A stretch of DNA of 64,000 bases from Sphingomonas sp. Leaf32 (GTDB lineage: Bacteria; Pseudomonadota; Alphaproteobacteria; Sphingomonadales; Sphingomonadaceae). Made by a program: the position numbers and the translations under genes. Below are positions 26,322-35,488 of this stretch, piece by piece. The DNA is taken from positions 124,001 to 188,000 of the forward strand of contig NZ_LMLA01000001.1 in NCBI RefSeq assembly GCF_001421765.1, written 5' to 3'. The stretch's first letter is position 1. Every line of letters starts with the position of its first letter. The notes under the pieces were generated by a model. That model had not been told where the DNA came from, ran no database searches, and was given only the letters and a program-made list of their open reading frames with translations.

Positions 26322-26667
26322 CCTTCTCCGGGGTCGGTCCGTCACGGGTTCCGGAACGGGAGTTTCCGTCCCATATCGCCAGCCTGACGGGAAAGCCCGG
26401 CCGTCCCGGCTGCATCTACCCATCGATACCGTCGACCGGCACCTGAGCATGGCGTCCGGTTCGTCGAGGCGCGATCCTCCTGATCGTCAGCGATCGCCTC
26501 CCACCCCCCGGGTCGCGGCCGTCGTCCGATGCGGAATCCGGCGGATCATGCGGCGGCCGGCGGCGACTTCGACCGATTACCACTGATTGCCACCCCTTGC
26601 CCGGTTCCGCACCGCCTGCCCGATCCGCAACCGTCGCCGCATGGGAAACGGCATCGGGGACGGGGCG
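26322..26667. other. Non-coding gap before the secretin-like gene
   Basis: The 346 bases hold GC-rich inverted stretches (for example ggttccggaacgggagtttcc near 26350) but no convincing gene, repeat family or operator. The frame of the following gene is open from 26587, but that part lacks a good start and any signal-peptide character. Confidence 0.5.
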
Positions 26668-28344
26668 ATGGACAAGCGGGGCGGTGGATTTGGCGGCACG
26701 CCATGGCGGCGTGCGACGATCGCGGCGAACGCGCTGCTGCTGGGTTTCGCCCCGCCGCTCTCGGCCAGGCCCCGGATCGATCCGGCGACCCTTACCCCCG
26801 CCGTGCTGCGCACCGATGGCGTGGCGGCGCTTCGGTCGGGCGATCCGGTGGCGGCCATCGCGCTGCTGTCGGAACTGGCCTCGCGCCAGCCGCGCGACGC
26901 GACCGCGCAGACGTTGCTCGCGCTCGCCTATCATCAATCGTCGCAGGTCCGCGGCGACGCGCCCGACCTTGCGCTGGCCGGCTATGAGATCGCGACCCGC
27001 GCCGATCCGGGCGAGATGTGGCCCGCCGCGCTGGCCGGCAGGGCGACCTTCGACCAGAGCCGCTATGCCGAGGCGACCGAGCATTTCGCGTACGCAGCGG
27101 CACTCCGGCCCGGCGATGCCCGGCTGCTCGGTGCGCTCGCGGCGTCCGCCTATATGGCGGGCGATCCGGCGCTGGCGATGCTGGCCGCGACCCGCGCGAC
27201 GACGATCGATGGCGAGCGCGATCCCACGCTGCTGCGCCTTGCGGCGCTGGCAGCGGCGGCGGCGGGCGATCCGGCCGCCGCCCGCGCCCGCCTCGCCCGG
27301 TTGCAGGCCGTCGCCCCCGACCTTGCCGCCCCCACCGGCACGCGCGTCGAACAGATCGAACGCACCGCCGCGCTGGACGCCGCGCCCGACCCTGTGCCGA
27401 TCGTCGAGGACGGCGTACCCGGCCAGGTGTCGGTCGATGTCGCGATCATCCTGTCGCAGAACACGCGGCGCGAACGCAGCGGCATGAACCTGCTCGACGG
27501 GTTGAGCCTGCAATATGGCCTGACCCGCACCGGCACCCGCACCACCCGCGACGATGGCGCGGGCGGGGGCACGAACGAATATCAGCGCGTGCTGACCAGT
27601 GCGATCGGCGTGCCGCAGCTCAACTATAATCTGAACCTGTTCAGCCGGGGCGGGCAATTCTATTCGGTCGTCGCCCGCCCGCAGCTGACCGCCTATCGCG
27701 GCGAGGCCAGCGAGTTCTTCGTCGGCCGCACGCTGAAGGTCGCGGTGAACGGCATCCAGTCGGGATCGCTCGAACAGATCGACATCGGCGTCGCGCTGAA
27801 GGTGACCCCGGTCGAGATCACCGCCACCGGCACCCGCGTCCGGGTGGAGGCCGAGCGCAGCTTCGTCACCTCCGATCCCGCAGGTTCGTTCAGCGAGGCG
27901 CTGACCACCTTCCGGCAAAAGGTGCTGGCGACCGCAGAGATCCGCTTTGGCGAGACGCTGCTGCTCTCGGGGCTGAACGAAACCGTCGACGACGCGACCT
28001 TTTCCAAGACCCCGATCCTCGGCGACCTGCCGGTGGTCGGCAACCTGTTCCACGAACGCGCCCGGACCCAGCGGCGCGACGCGGTGATCGTGCTGGTCAC
28101 GCCGGCCCGCGCGACCGGCATCGCCGCCCGCCCCTTCGCGCGCGGCGAACATGCCGCGCGGCTGACGCGGCTGTGGGGCCAAGTGGTCGACCCGGCGAGC
28201 AACGCCGCCGCCACCACCGCCCGGCTCGAACGGTCGCGCTTCTTCACCCGCATGACCCGCGGCGACGTGACCATGCCCTTTCCCGACGCGGTGCACGCGG
28301 CGGGCGAGATGCTGAACGACATCCTGCTCCCCTCCCATCGCTGA
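26668..28344 (+). CDS. TPR-containing secretin-domain protein (type II/III secretin family)
   Basis: About 558 residues from the ATG at 26668 (26641 is an alternative). The N-terminus has a signal peptide (WRRATIAANALLLGFAPPLSA). Residues about 30-240 are Ala-rich TPR-like helices (GDPVAAIALLSELASRQPRDATAQTLLALAYHQ and three similar blocks). Residues about 290-490 match the secretin C-domain, ending in the signature KTPILGDLPVVGNLF followed by RRDAVIVLVTP. Secretins form outer-membrane channels, yet no other type II, III or pilus gene is present here. It is 18 bases ahead of a GDSL hydrolase. Either this is a small dedicated export channel or a non-channel secretin relative. Confidence 0.8.
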   Translation: MDKRGGGFGGTPWRRATIAANALLLGFAPPLSARPRIDPATLTPAVLRTDGVAALRSGDPVAAIALLSELASRQPRDATAQTLLALAYHQSSQVRGDAPDLALAGYEIATRADPGEMWPAALAGRATFDQSRYAEATEHFAYAAALRPGDARLLGALAASAYMAGDPALAMLAATRATTIDGERDPTLLRLAALAAAAAGDPAAARARLARLQAVAPDLAAPTGTRVEQIERTAALDAAPDPVPIVEDGVPGQVSVDVAIILSQNTRRERSGMNLLDGLSLQYGLTRTGTRTTRDDGAGGGTNEYQRVLTSAIGVPQLNYNLNLFSRGGQFYSVVARPQLTAYRGEASEFFVGRTLKVAVNGIQSGSLEQIDIGVALKVTPVEITATGTRVRVEAERSFVTSDPAGSFSEALTTFRQKVLATAEIRFGETLLLSGLNETVDDATFSKTPILGDLPVVGNLFHERARTQRRDAVIVLVTPARATGIAARPFARGEHAARLTRLWGQVVDPASNAAATTARLERSRFFTRMTRGDVTMPFPDAVHAAGEMLNDILLPSHR

Positions 28345-28362
28345 ACCGAAAGGATTTCCGCC

Positions 28363-30006
28363 ATGTCCAAGCCCCTGTCCCGCGCGCTCGCGCTGCTCCT
28401 GGCCGCCAGCGCATTGCCGCTCGCCCCTTACGCGCTGGCGCAGGACGCGCCGCCGCAGTTCATCGCCTATGACGACGTGCCCTTCGGCCCCGGCGACCGC
28501 GCGCTGCCGCTGGCAGTCAAGCTCGATCCGGGCGACACCTCGGCCAATATCGCGATCTGGGTCGTCTATGGCGACGACGCGGCGGAAGTGCGGGCTGCGA
28601 CGCTGAGCGGTCAGCAACCGCGCGGACGGGTCGCGATCGCCTCCACCTCGGCGGACGGCGTGGCGAAGGCGCGCTTCGTCTTTCCCCACACCGTCCATCC
28701 GACGCCCAATGCCCAGGACGTCCGCCCGCGCAAGATCGCGTCGGGGAACCGCGTCTTCTACAAGGTGGTGAAGGCGCGCGGGGCGGCCATCGTCGAATCC
28801 CCGGTCGTCGCCTTCGTCGTGCCGGACGCGCTCACCATCGCCAATCTGGGCGATTCCTATGCCAGCGGCGAAGGCGCCCCGTACCGCACCGGGGCGAAAT
28901 GGGACAACGACCTGTGCCACCGCAGCGACAATTCGGGGCAGGCGCGCGCCGTCGCCACGATCATCGACGAAAACCCCGATACCGCCATCGCGTTCAAGAA
29001 CGTCGCCTGTTCGGGGGCGCAGGTCGCCGAGGGGCTGCTGCTGTCGCAACCCAAGGCGAGCTGGATCTGGGAAGAGGTGCAGCCCGAACTGAAGACGCCG
29101 GTCCGGCCGCAACTGGCGGCGGTGCGCGACTGGCTGGCCGACCGCGGCTATGCCGAACTGAACATCGCCATGGTGTCGGGCGGCGGCAACGATGTCGATT
29201 TCGGCGGCTTCGTCCAGAATTACCTTGTCCTGCCCGGCGTCATGCGGCCCGGCGACGAAGCCGGCACCCATCTGCGCCAACGCATCGCGCAGGACGTGCC
29301 GCAGCTTTATGCCAGCCTGCGCCAGGCGTTCGACGCGAACTTCACCTATGACCGGGTGCTGGTGTCCGAATATGCCGATCCGATGCGCGGGGCGGACGGC
29401 GCCTATTGCGACCTGCCCCCCTTCAGCCCGCGATCGGAGTTTTCGGCGCTCGACGCGGCGTTCCTGCAACCGCTCAACGCCGCGATCCGCAGCGCGGTCG
29501 GCGACGGGGCAAAATGGTCGGTGGTGGCGACCGCCAGCCGCGCGCGCGGCCATGGGCTGTGTAACGAGCGGCAACCCTATTTCAACAACAACCTGGCCGC
29601 CTCCTTCCTGATGCAGGGCGACGCCTTTGGCATCGTCCACCCGACCCGCACCGGCCATGCGAACACCTATCAGCCGGCCTATGAAATCGCCCTGCGCGAC
29701 GCGGTGCGCGACATCCGCCGCAAATGGGCGCTGATCGCCGCCAGGCGCAGCGCGACCGAAAAGGCGCAGGCCGCCGCCATGGCCCGCGCGATTGCGGCCC
29801 GCACCGCGATCCGCCCCGGTGCCGCGGGCGGCGTGCTGCGCGTGACGGTCCCCTCGGAGCTAGTCGGCCGTCCGCCGCTGATCCCGCCAGCCGGCGACCG
29901 GGCGGCGGTCGCCGACCTGCTGGCCGGCGCCCGCGCCGAGGCGACGGGCAAGTCGGTGCCGGGCGACTCCCTCCCCGACAACCGCATCGCCGACGAACGC
30001 GACTGA
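28363..30006 (+). CDS. Secreted SGNH/GDSL-family hydrolase
   Basis: 547 residues with a signal peptide (ALALLLAASALPLAPYALAQ). After about 150 residues of beta-rich N-terminal region comes the SGNH core: block I NLGDSYASGEG with Ser165, block III SGGGNDV with Asn276, and the late His426 in GIVHPTRTGH. The C-terminal 110 residues are helical and Ala/Arg-rich. Enzymes of this kind are esterases or lipases acting on lipids, polysaccharide acetyl groups or similar. It lies between the TPR-secretin gene and a Tat-exported protein, all on one strand with short gaps, and could be the cargo of that channel. Confidence 0.87.
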   Translation: MSKPLSRALALLLAASALPLAPYALAQDAPPQFIAYDDVPFGPGDRALPLAVKLDPGDTSANIAIWVVYGDDAAEVRAATLSGQQPRGRVAIASTSADGVAKARFVFPHTVHPTPNAQDVRPRKIASGNRVFYKVVKARGAAIVESPVVAFVVPDALTIANLGDSYASGEGAPYRTGAKWDNDLCHRSDNSGQARAVATIIDENPDTAIAFKNVACSGAQVAEGLLLSQPKASWIWEEVQPELKTPVRPQLAAVRDWLADRGYAELNIAMVSGGGNDVDFGGFVQNYLVLPGVMRPGDEAGTHLRQRIAQDVPQLYASLRQAFDANFTYDRVLVSEYADPMRGADGAYCDLPPFSPRSEFSALDAAFLQPLNAAIRSAVGDGAKWSVVATASRARGHGLCNERQPYFNNNLAASFLMQGDAFGIVHPTRTGHANTYQPAYEIALRDAVRDIRRKWALIAARRSATEKAQAAAMARAIAARTAIRPGAAGGVLRVTVPSELVGRPPLIPPAGDRAAVADLLAGARAEATGKSVPGDSLPDNRIADERD

Positions 30007-30043
30007 TCCGCCCCCATCCTGTCCCACGCACGGAGTATCGCTG

Positions 30044-31531
30044 ATGACCACCACTGCCCTGTCCCGCCGCCACCTGCTGGCCGGCACCACCGCCGTCACC
30101 GGCCTGTTCGGCATCGGCGCGCCGATCGTCGCACAGCCACGTTTCGCAAAGGCACCGGCCAAGCTGCCCCCGCTGTTCACCGCCATCCCCGATGGGATCA
30201 AAGGCCCCTGGGGGCTGGTGCGCGCCATGGTGATCGACGGCGAACTCTGCCCGTTCCTGATCCGCTCTGCCGATGGCAACGGCGTGTTCGATTTCGGCGG
30301 GCGGATGGCCACGATCCGGCTCGGCGACGAAGTCACCGGCCTGACGCTGACCGCCGAAGGGTTCGCCGTCGGCAAGGAAAAGCCGCGTCCGCTGAAAGGA
30401 AATGTCGCCGCGCTGGTAAAGCTGATCCGCGCGAACAAGGGCTGGACGCGCAGCGCGATGCAGCTCCGCTCGGCCTATGCCACCGCCTTCCCGGTACTGG
30501 CCGCGCAGAAGAAGCAGCCGGTCGGCAAACAACAGATGGCGACGCTCGAACAGGTCTGGGACGATCTGGGCAGCGCGGCCAACTGCACGACCACGACGAT
30601 CACCGAATCGGTCGAACGCCGGGTGCGCGAAACGGTCGACGTGTGGATGTCGGCGCAGGAACGCTATGCGCAATGTTTCGACGAAACGGTCCGCGACAAG
30701 GACGGGGCCTGTGGATGGTTCGGCGCCGGCGATCCCGCGTTCCAGCCCGCGCGCGTCTGTGCCGCGACCTATTGCGTGGGCAAGGGCTTCGTCGACATCG
30801 TCGTGAAGACGATCGAGGTCTGGGTGACGATCGTCGAGGACATACCGCGCGAGGTGAACGAATGCGCGGCACCGCTGCGCGGCTATCTGCCCAACCGGTT
30901 CGACCTGCCGACCCTGCCGATCCCGGAGATCAAGGAACCGGATTTCATCCGCCAGATCCGCGAAGGCGTCATGCAGTCGCAGGACGTGTTGCGCGCGGTG
31001 CAGTTGCTGCGGCGGCACCTCGACAATTTGCTGTCGGGGCTGGGGCCGTTCCGCTGCTTCATCGAAGGCGAATGGACCATCGCCGCACTGCCGCTGGTTG
31101 CGGGCATCGGCATTCCGTTCGGCGTCAACATCTGCATCGATGCCGCCTGCGCCCGGTCGCTGACGCTCGACCGGGTCGCGGCGAACACCGCCGACGCGCT
31201 CGGCACCGCGCTGTCGCTTCTGGCGACCTTCCATTCGGGCGTCGCCACCGCGCTCAACATCGCGCCGATCGCCGAACTGGCGACGGCGGTGTCGGGCCTC
31301 GGGCCGATGGCGGTCGCGGCGGGGGCGGCGATCGCCTCGCTGCTGATCGCGGCCATCTATCACGCCGTGGTGATCTCGGCACAACTGACGCTCGCGCTGC
31401 GCTTCAGCAACGTCGCCGCCGATGGCAAGGTGTGCTTCCACCATCCGACGCTGGCCGCCGCGCTGCTGGCGGCGGTGACGGTCGGGTCGCTGTCACCGGT
31501 GCTGCTCACCCCGCCGCTGATCGTCAACTGA
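30044..31531 (+). CDS. Tat-exported protein of unknown function with hydrophobic C-terminal half
   Basis: 495 residues, family not recognised. The N-terminus LSRRHLLAGTTAVTGLFGIGAP is a twin-arginine signal. The middle has eight or more cysteines (AANCTTTT, YAQCFDE, DGACGWFGAG, RVCAATYCVG, VNECAAP), suggesting disulfides or metal binding. From about 350 on, long hydrophobic stretches appear (AALPLVAGIGIPFGVNICI; then MAVAAGAAIASLLIAAIYHA; last AAALLAAVTVGSLSPVLL), which may be membrane-inserting. It follows the GDSL gene by 37 bases. It could be a membrane-anchored partner or an effector of the secretin-like system; this is inference from place. Confidence 0.75.
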   Translation: MTTTALSRRHLLAGTTAVTGLFGIGAPIVAQPRFAKAPAKLPPLFTAIPDGIKGPWGLVRAMVIDGELCPFLIRSADGNGVFDFGGRMATIRLGDEVTGLTLTAEGFAVGKEKPRPLKGNVAALVKLIRANKGWTRSAMQLRSAYATAFPVLAAQKKQPVGKQQMATLEQVWDDLGSAANCTTTTITESVERRVRETVDVWMSAQERYAQCFDETVRDKDGACGWFGAGDPAFQPARVCAATYCVGKGFVDIVVKTIEVWVTIVEDIPREVNECAAPLRGYLPNRFDLPTLPIPEIKEPDFIRQIREGVMQSQDVLRAVQLLRRHLDNLLSGLGPFRCFIEGEWTIAALPLVAGIGIPFGVNICIDAACARSLTLDRVAANTADALGTALSLLATFHSGVATALNIAPIAELATAVSGLGPMAVAAGAAIASLLIAAIYHAVVISAQLTLALRFSNVAADGKVCFHHPTLAAALLAAVTVGSLSPVLLTPPLIVN

Positions 31532-31544
31532 CCGGGGCATGGTT

Positions 31545-31597
31545 CCGGCCGAACGACACAGCGGGGCGGATCGACATGCCATGCGGGGTTCGGCCGG
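31545..31597. repeat. Inverted repeat CCGGCCGAAC / GTTCGGCCGG
   Basis: Ten-base perfect arms (31545-31554 and 31588-31597) lie 13 bases after the stop of the Tat-exported protein. It could end the secretin-GDSL-Tat transcript, though the loop is long and no U-run follows. The rest of the gap to 31702 shows nothing. Confidence 0.4.
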
Positions 31598-31702
31598 GGT
31601 ACGACGGGGCGGCGTTGGCTGAGGATTGCCGGTCAGCCAGTGAAACGATGTCGCCGAATGCAGGCAATCGGAGAGTGATCGCCGAGCGACATATGATCCC
31701 TT

Positions 31703-31811
31703 CGTCACCCCGGACTTGTTCCGGGGTCCACTTCACCGCTCGCGCTGTCCCAAGAAGCGCTGGCTGCGCCGATCGCCGCACCGTGGACCCCGGAAGAAGT
31801 CCGGGGTGACG
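31703..31811. repeat. REP-like mirrored element, family A copy 3
   Basis: The inner arms are CGTCACCCCGGACTTGTTCC at 31703 and the mirrored arm ending at 31811 (one change, ggaagaagtcc). Its middle (gaagcgctggctgc) equals that of copy 7, so two middle-sequence subtypes exist. It lies in the 391-base gap before the LuxR-type gene. Confidence 0.85.
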
Positions 31812-31922
31812 ACAGGCCGGTGAAGGTCGATCCGTCTCAGGACGAACGGGTTCGCCTCATTTCGTCAGGCTCTAGGCGCAACATGACACGTACGGCTATC
31901 ATCGACGGACATAGGGGGGCCA

Positions 31923-32996
31923 ATGCGGATCGAGGACATCTACGCGGCGGCGTTCGGGCGCGAACACCTCGCCACCCTTCTCGAACAACTGGTGCGATCC
32001 TTCGACGCCCGGTCGGGTTTCCTCGCCTTCGCCGTGCCGGGCGCCGCCGCGTTCCAGGCGCAGTTCGGCAACGACCCCGCCTGGCTCGACCTCTATGCCA
32101 CCCGCTATCGGCAGCATGACATCCTGTTCCCCCGGCTGATGCAGGCGGCGGAGGGACAGTGCGTCACCGCGCACGCCATGCTTGCCGAACCGGCGGTGCG
32201 GGCCAGCATCTTCTATCGCGAATATCTGGCGCCGACGGGGGTGGTCGACAATCTGGCGGTCAACCTGTTCAAGCAGCCGGGGCTGAGCGCGCACCTTGCG
32301 CTCATCCGGCGCGCACCCGCCCCGCCCTTCGCCGACGCCGATCGCGACCGGATGCAAACGCTGGTCCCGCATCTGCGCCGTGCGATCTATGTCGGATCGC
32401 ATCTGTCGCGCGCGCTGGACCAGATGGCGGCGCTGCGCGCGCTGGTCGCGGCACGCGGCAATGCCGTACTGATGCTCGATGCGCAGCGCCGCGTGGTCCA
32501 CCGCGATCCCGCGCTTGCCGACCTGCTGGCCCTGCGGGACGGCGAACCGGTGCGCCTGCCCGCGCTTGCCCAGGCGATCGACGCCGCGCTGGTGGACGGA
32601 CGGCCCGTCGCGATCGAACTGGCGGACGGCGCCGATGGCCCGCTGCCCCTGCTGGTGGACGTGCTGCCGGTCAGCCGCGATCGTTTCGCCGACCTGGGCG
32701 ATACCGGTGCGATCGCCTTTCTCGTCCACCTCACCCGGCTCGACCGTCCCGCGACCGTCGCGATCGACGCGATGGCCGACTTCTACCGCCTGACCCCCAC
32801 CGAGGCGCGGGTGCTGGCCGATGTGGTCGCCCATGCCGACCTGATCGGCATCGGCGCGCGCATCGGCATGGCGCGGGCGACGGCACGGACCCATCTCCAC
32901 CGCATCTACGAAAAGACCGCGACCGGCGGACAGGCCGCGCTGATCGCGCTGGCGCATCGTTTCGTCACCATGTCCGGACCGCACCTAAACAGATGA
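31923..32996 (+). CDS. LuxR-type HTH transcriptional regulator
   Basis: 357 residues. The C-terminal 60 residues (LTPTEARVLADVVAHADLIGIGARIGMARATARTHLHRIYEKTATGGQAALIAL) are a LuxR/GerE-type HTH. The N-terminal 280 residues are not a recognised acyl-homoserine-lactone domain; they resemble the PAS/GAF-like sensory parts of sphingomonad solitary LuxR proteins. The gene follows the secretin-GDSL-Tat block and precedes the HTH-TPR gene by 59 bases. It may control one or both neighbours. The ligand is unknown. Confidence 0.88.
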   Translation: MRIEDIYAAAFGREHLATLLEQLVRSFDARSGFLAFAVPGAAAFQAQFGNDPAWLDLYATRYRQHDILFPRLMQAAEGQCVTAHAMLAEPAVRASIFYREYLAPTGVVDNLAVNLFKQPGLSAHLALIRRAPAPPFADADRDRMQTLVPHLRRAIYVGSHLSRALDQMAALRALVAARGNAVLMLDAQRRVVHRDPALADLLALRDGEPVRLPALAQAIDAALVDGRPVAIELADGADGPLPLLVDVLPVSRDRFADLGDTGAIAFLVHLTRLDRPATVAIDAMADFYRLTPTEARVLADVVAHADLIGIGARIGMARATARTHLHRIYEKTATGGQAALIALAHRFVTMSGPHLNR

Positions 32997-33055
32997 TGGA
33001 CGCACCGTGCCGCCTGCGGGGGTAAACATCTGCGCAGACCGGCGGGGGTGGGACG

Positions 33056-34420
33056 ATGCAGATCGCATGTGACATGGATTGCGCGACGGTCCCGTCGAAC
33101 CGGGCCGAACCGTCGCGCTTTGCCGAAGACCGCATCGACGGCTGGAAATCGATCGCCGCCTATTTCGGACGCGACCGGACCACCGTCATCCGCTGGGCAC
33201 GCGAACGGGCGCTGCCGGTCCACCGGTTGCCCGGCGGTCGGGTGGGGACCGTCTATGCCCTGCGGGGCGAGCTGGATCGCTGGGCCAAACTGCCCGCCGA
33301 CGGCACCGACGCGATCGAAACCGTCGCGACCGTCGCAACCGTCGCGGATGCAGGTCCGGCGCTCCCGGTCGCGCGCTTTCGTCCCCGACTGCCCGCGATC
33401 CTGGCCGCAATGCTCACGCTCGTCGCCGTCCCGCTGGCGACGTTATGGCCTGCCGCGACCGTCAGTTCCGCCATCGTGCTGCCTGCCGACGCGGCGGTGG
33501 CGTCGCGCTTCCTGATGGCGCGCGATCTGGTCGCGGCGCGTACCGCCGCCTCGCTCACCCGCGGCATCGCGCTGTTGCAGGATGTGACGGCGGCCGCGCC
33601 CGATTTCGCCCCCGGTCATGCCGCCCTTGCCGAAGCCTTGCTGTTGTCGCGCGAATTCGCGCAGCAGGACGATGCCGAAGCGTTCGACCGTGCCCGCGTG
33701 GCCGCGCGGCGCTCGCTGCGTCTTGCCCCCGATCTGCCGATGGCGCGGCGCGCGATGGGGTTCATCGCCTATTGGGCCGATCATGACCGGGCCGAATCCG
33801 ACCTGCACTTTCGCGCGGCGCTGGCCGCCGACCCCGACGATGCACTGACCCGCTTCTGGTACGGCAACATCCTGTCCGACCGTGGCGACCACGCGGCGGC
33901 GCTGCGCGAACTGGACCGCGCCCGGCTGGGGATGCCCGGATCGGTTGCCCTGATGACCGACTATGGCTGGGCGCTGTGGGCCGCTGGCCGCGAATCCGAA
34001 GGCCGCGCCATCCTCCGCTGGGTTGAACATGCGCATCCCGACTTCGCCACCGCCCACGAATCCCTCTCCATCATCGCACTGGTCGATAGTGATTTCGCCG
34101 CCTATGCCCGCCATGTCGCGCGCGTGGCCCGGTTGCGGGGCAGACGGACGCTGCAACTCGATGCCGCTGACCCGATGGCACTTCGTCGCATCGTTACCGA
34201 TCGCGCAGTGCGACAACTGGAACGCGGGTCGGAGCCTTCGCCTGCCGTCGCGATGCTGATCGCGGCACGAACCAATCGATGGGACTCGATCGCTGCAAGG
34301 CTGCGCATCGGTGAAGCGCGGCGCGAGCGTTGGGGAGAAGCCCCGATCCTCGACTGGGTCGTTCGGCTTTCACCCGACGCAAACGCTTGGGGTGCACGCA
34401 TGGCGCGTCGGAAAATCTAG
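33056..34420 (+). CDS. ToxR-like protein: N-terminal HTH, one membrane helix, TPR domain
   Basis: 454 residues. Residues 28-78 (GWKSIAAYFGRDRTTVIRWARERALPVHRLPGGRVGTVYA) form a MerR/excisionase-like HTH. A single hydrophobic segment at about 112-134 (LPAILAAMLTLVAVPLATLW) is followed by TPR-like helices to the end (TAAAPDFAPGHAALAEALLL, RRSLRLAPDLPMARRAMGFI, and so on). The layout puts the DNA-binding part in the cytoplasm and the TPRs in the periplasm, as in CadC/ToxR transcription factors. It is co-oriented with the LuxR gene and the TPR-secretin block and could sense events in the envelope. Confidence 0.8.
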   Translation: MQIACDMDCATVPSNRAEPSRFAEDRIDGWKSIAAYFGRDRTTVIRWARERALPVHRLPGGRVGTVYALRGELDRWAKLPADGTDAIETVATVATVADAGPALPVARFRPRLPAILAAMLTLVAVPLATLWPAATVSSAIVLPADAAVASRFLMARDLVAARTAASLTRGIALLQDVTAAAPDFAPGHAALAEALLLSREFAQQDDAEAFDRARVAARRSLRLAPDLPMARRAMGFIAYWADHDRAESDLHFRAALAADPDDALTRFWYGNILSDRGDHAAALRELDRARLGMPGSVALMTDYGWALWAAGRESEGRAILRWVEHAHPDFATAHESLSIIALVDSDFAAYARHVARVARLRGRRTLQLDAADPMALRRIVTDRAVRQLERGSEPSPAVAMLIAARTNRWDSIAARLRIGEARRERWGEAPILDWVVRLSPDANAWGARMARRKI

Positions 34421-34448
34421 GATCGATTGAGCTTCACTCCGCCCCTGT

Positions 34449-34560
34449 CGTCAGCCCGAACCTGTTCCGGGGTCCACATCGGGATAGCTTGGCGCTCTGG
34501 CGACACCTTACGCGACACGGTGCCTCCCCGAACAGGTCCGGGTCAGCGTGTGATTGAATG
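34449..34560. repeat. REP-like mirrored element, family A copy 4 (diverged)
   Basis: Inner arms CGTCAGCCCGAACCTGTTCC at 34449 and the partly decayed mirror near 34530-34550 are still recognisable, followed by an outer-arm remnant (gaatgccgatcgg). It lies between converging genes. Confidence 0.7.
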
Positions 34561-34645
34561 CCGATCGGTCGTAAGCGCGAATGGTCCGATCGGCAGACCT
34601 GCCGGAAACGAAGCGCTGGCGGCGTAGCGGGCAGGCATGGTCGCC

Positions 34646-35488
34646 TCACGCCACGAGAAACGCCTTCGCGGTAGCCAGGAACTGGTCGTGATACTGAAAG
34701 ATGCCACCATGTCCGGCATCCGGGTAAAGGATTAATCCGGCGCCGGAGATGCGCCGTGCCAGGTCTCGCGAATTCTCGCTCGGCACCATGATGTCGTGGT
34801 CGCCGTTCACGACCAGTACCGGTGTACGGACCCCATCCAGCGGCTGTGCCGGTTGCAGTCCCCACGCCTTGATCGCCGCCAACTGGGCGAGGAAGGCGGG
34901 CATCCCGACCGCCTTGTCGCGCTGCGCGATGCGCAGCTTCAGGCGGCGGAGAAAGTCTGCCGCCGCGCGCCTGCTTTTCGCGCTGCCGGTGAAGAACAGA
35001 TAGGTCTTGGGATCGCGGAAGGTCATCAGCCCCTTGAGGATCAGCGGCCACGATACCGCACCGACCCTTGCGATGCCCGCGCCGCCGGCCGGCCCCGTTC
35101 CCGCAAGGATGGCACGACGCACGAGGTCGGGCGCGTCGAGCAGGATTTGCTGCGCGACGAAGCCGCCGAACGAGAAGCCGATCACGTCGACCGGTCCCGC
35201 CGCCAGCGCGTGGATCGCGGCAATGATGTCGGTCGCGGTGCCGGCGATCGTGCGCGGCGCGGCGCCGCCCGATGCGCCGATGCCGCGATAGTCGAGCGCA
35301 TAGACCGGACGATCCGCTGCAAGCCCCTCGACGATCGCCGGATCGAAATTGTCGAGATTGGCGCCCCAGTGGTTGAGCAGCATGACCGGCACGCCGCCCG
35401 TCGGGCCGAGCCGGCGATAGGCGAGCGAGACGTCGCCGATCGTGACCGATTGCGTCACGACCGACGTCCACCGCTCCGGCGCGGTCAT
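34646..35488 (-). CDS. Alpha/beta hydrolase
   Basis: 280 residues starting at ATG 35488, which overlaps the stop of the quinone-oxidoreductase-type gene (ATGA). The nucleophile elbow is GFSFGG, the oxyanion region is LLNHWGANLDNFDP, the Asp is in VNGDHDIMVP and the His in PDAGHGGIFQ. It is the last gene of a four-gene minus-strand operon with three oxidoreductases. The open frame continues upstream to 36103, but that lies inside the oxidoreductase gene. The substrate is unknown; ester or haloperoxidase-like chemistry is possible. Confidence 0.9.
   Translation of the reverse strand: MTAPERWTSVVTQSVTIGDVSLAYRRLGPTGGVPVMLLNHWGANLDNFDPAIVEGLAADRPVYALDYRGIGASGGAAPRTIAGTATDIIAAIHALAAGPVDVIGFSFGGFVAQQILLDAPDLVRRAILAGTGPAGGAGIARVGAVSWPLILKGLMTFRDPKTYLFFTGSAKSRRAAADFLRRLKLRIAQRDKAVGMPAFLAQLAAIKAWGLQPAQPLDGVRTPVLVVNGDHDIMVPSENSRDLARRISGAGLILYPDAGHGGIFQYHDQFLATAKAFLVA

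Noticed and set aside
26416..29658. A 1080-codon open frame on the minus strand
   Set aside because: It lies opposite the secretin-like and GDSL genes, whose products have signal peptides and family motifs. The antisense product is Arg/Gly/Asp-rich without any domain, typical for GC-rich shadow frames.
33310..33350. Short tandem repeat (ccgtcgcgacc units) as a possible CRISPR or VNTR
   Set aside because: It is inside the HTH-TPR gene, encodes VATVATVAD, and has only a few imperfect units without spacers.
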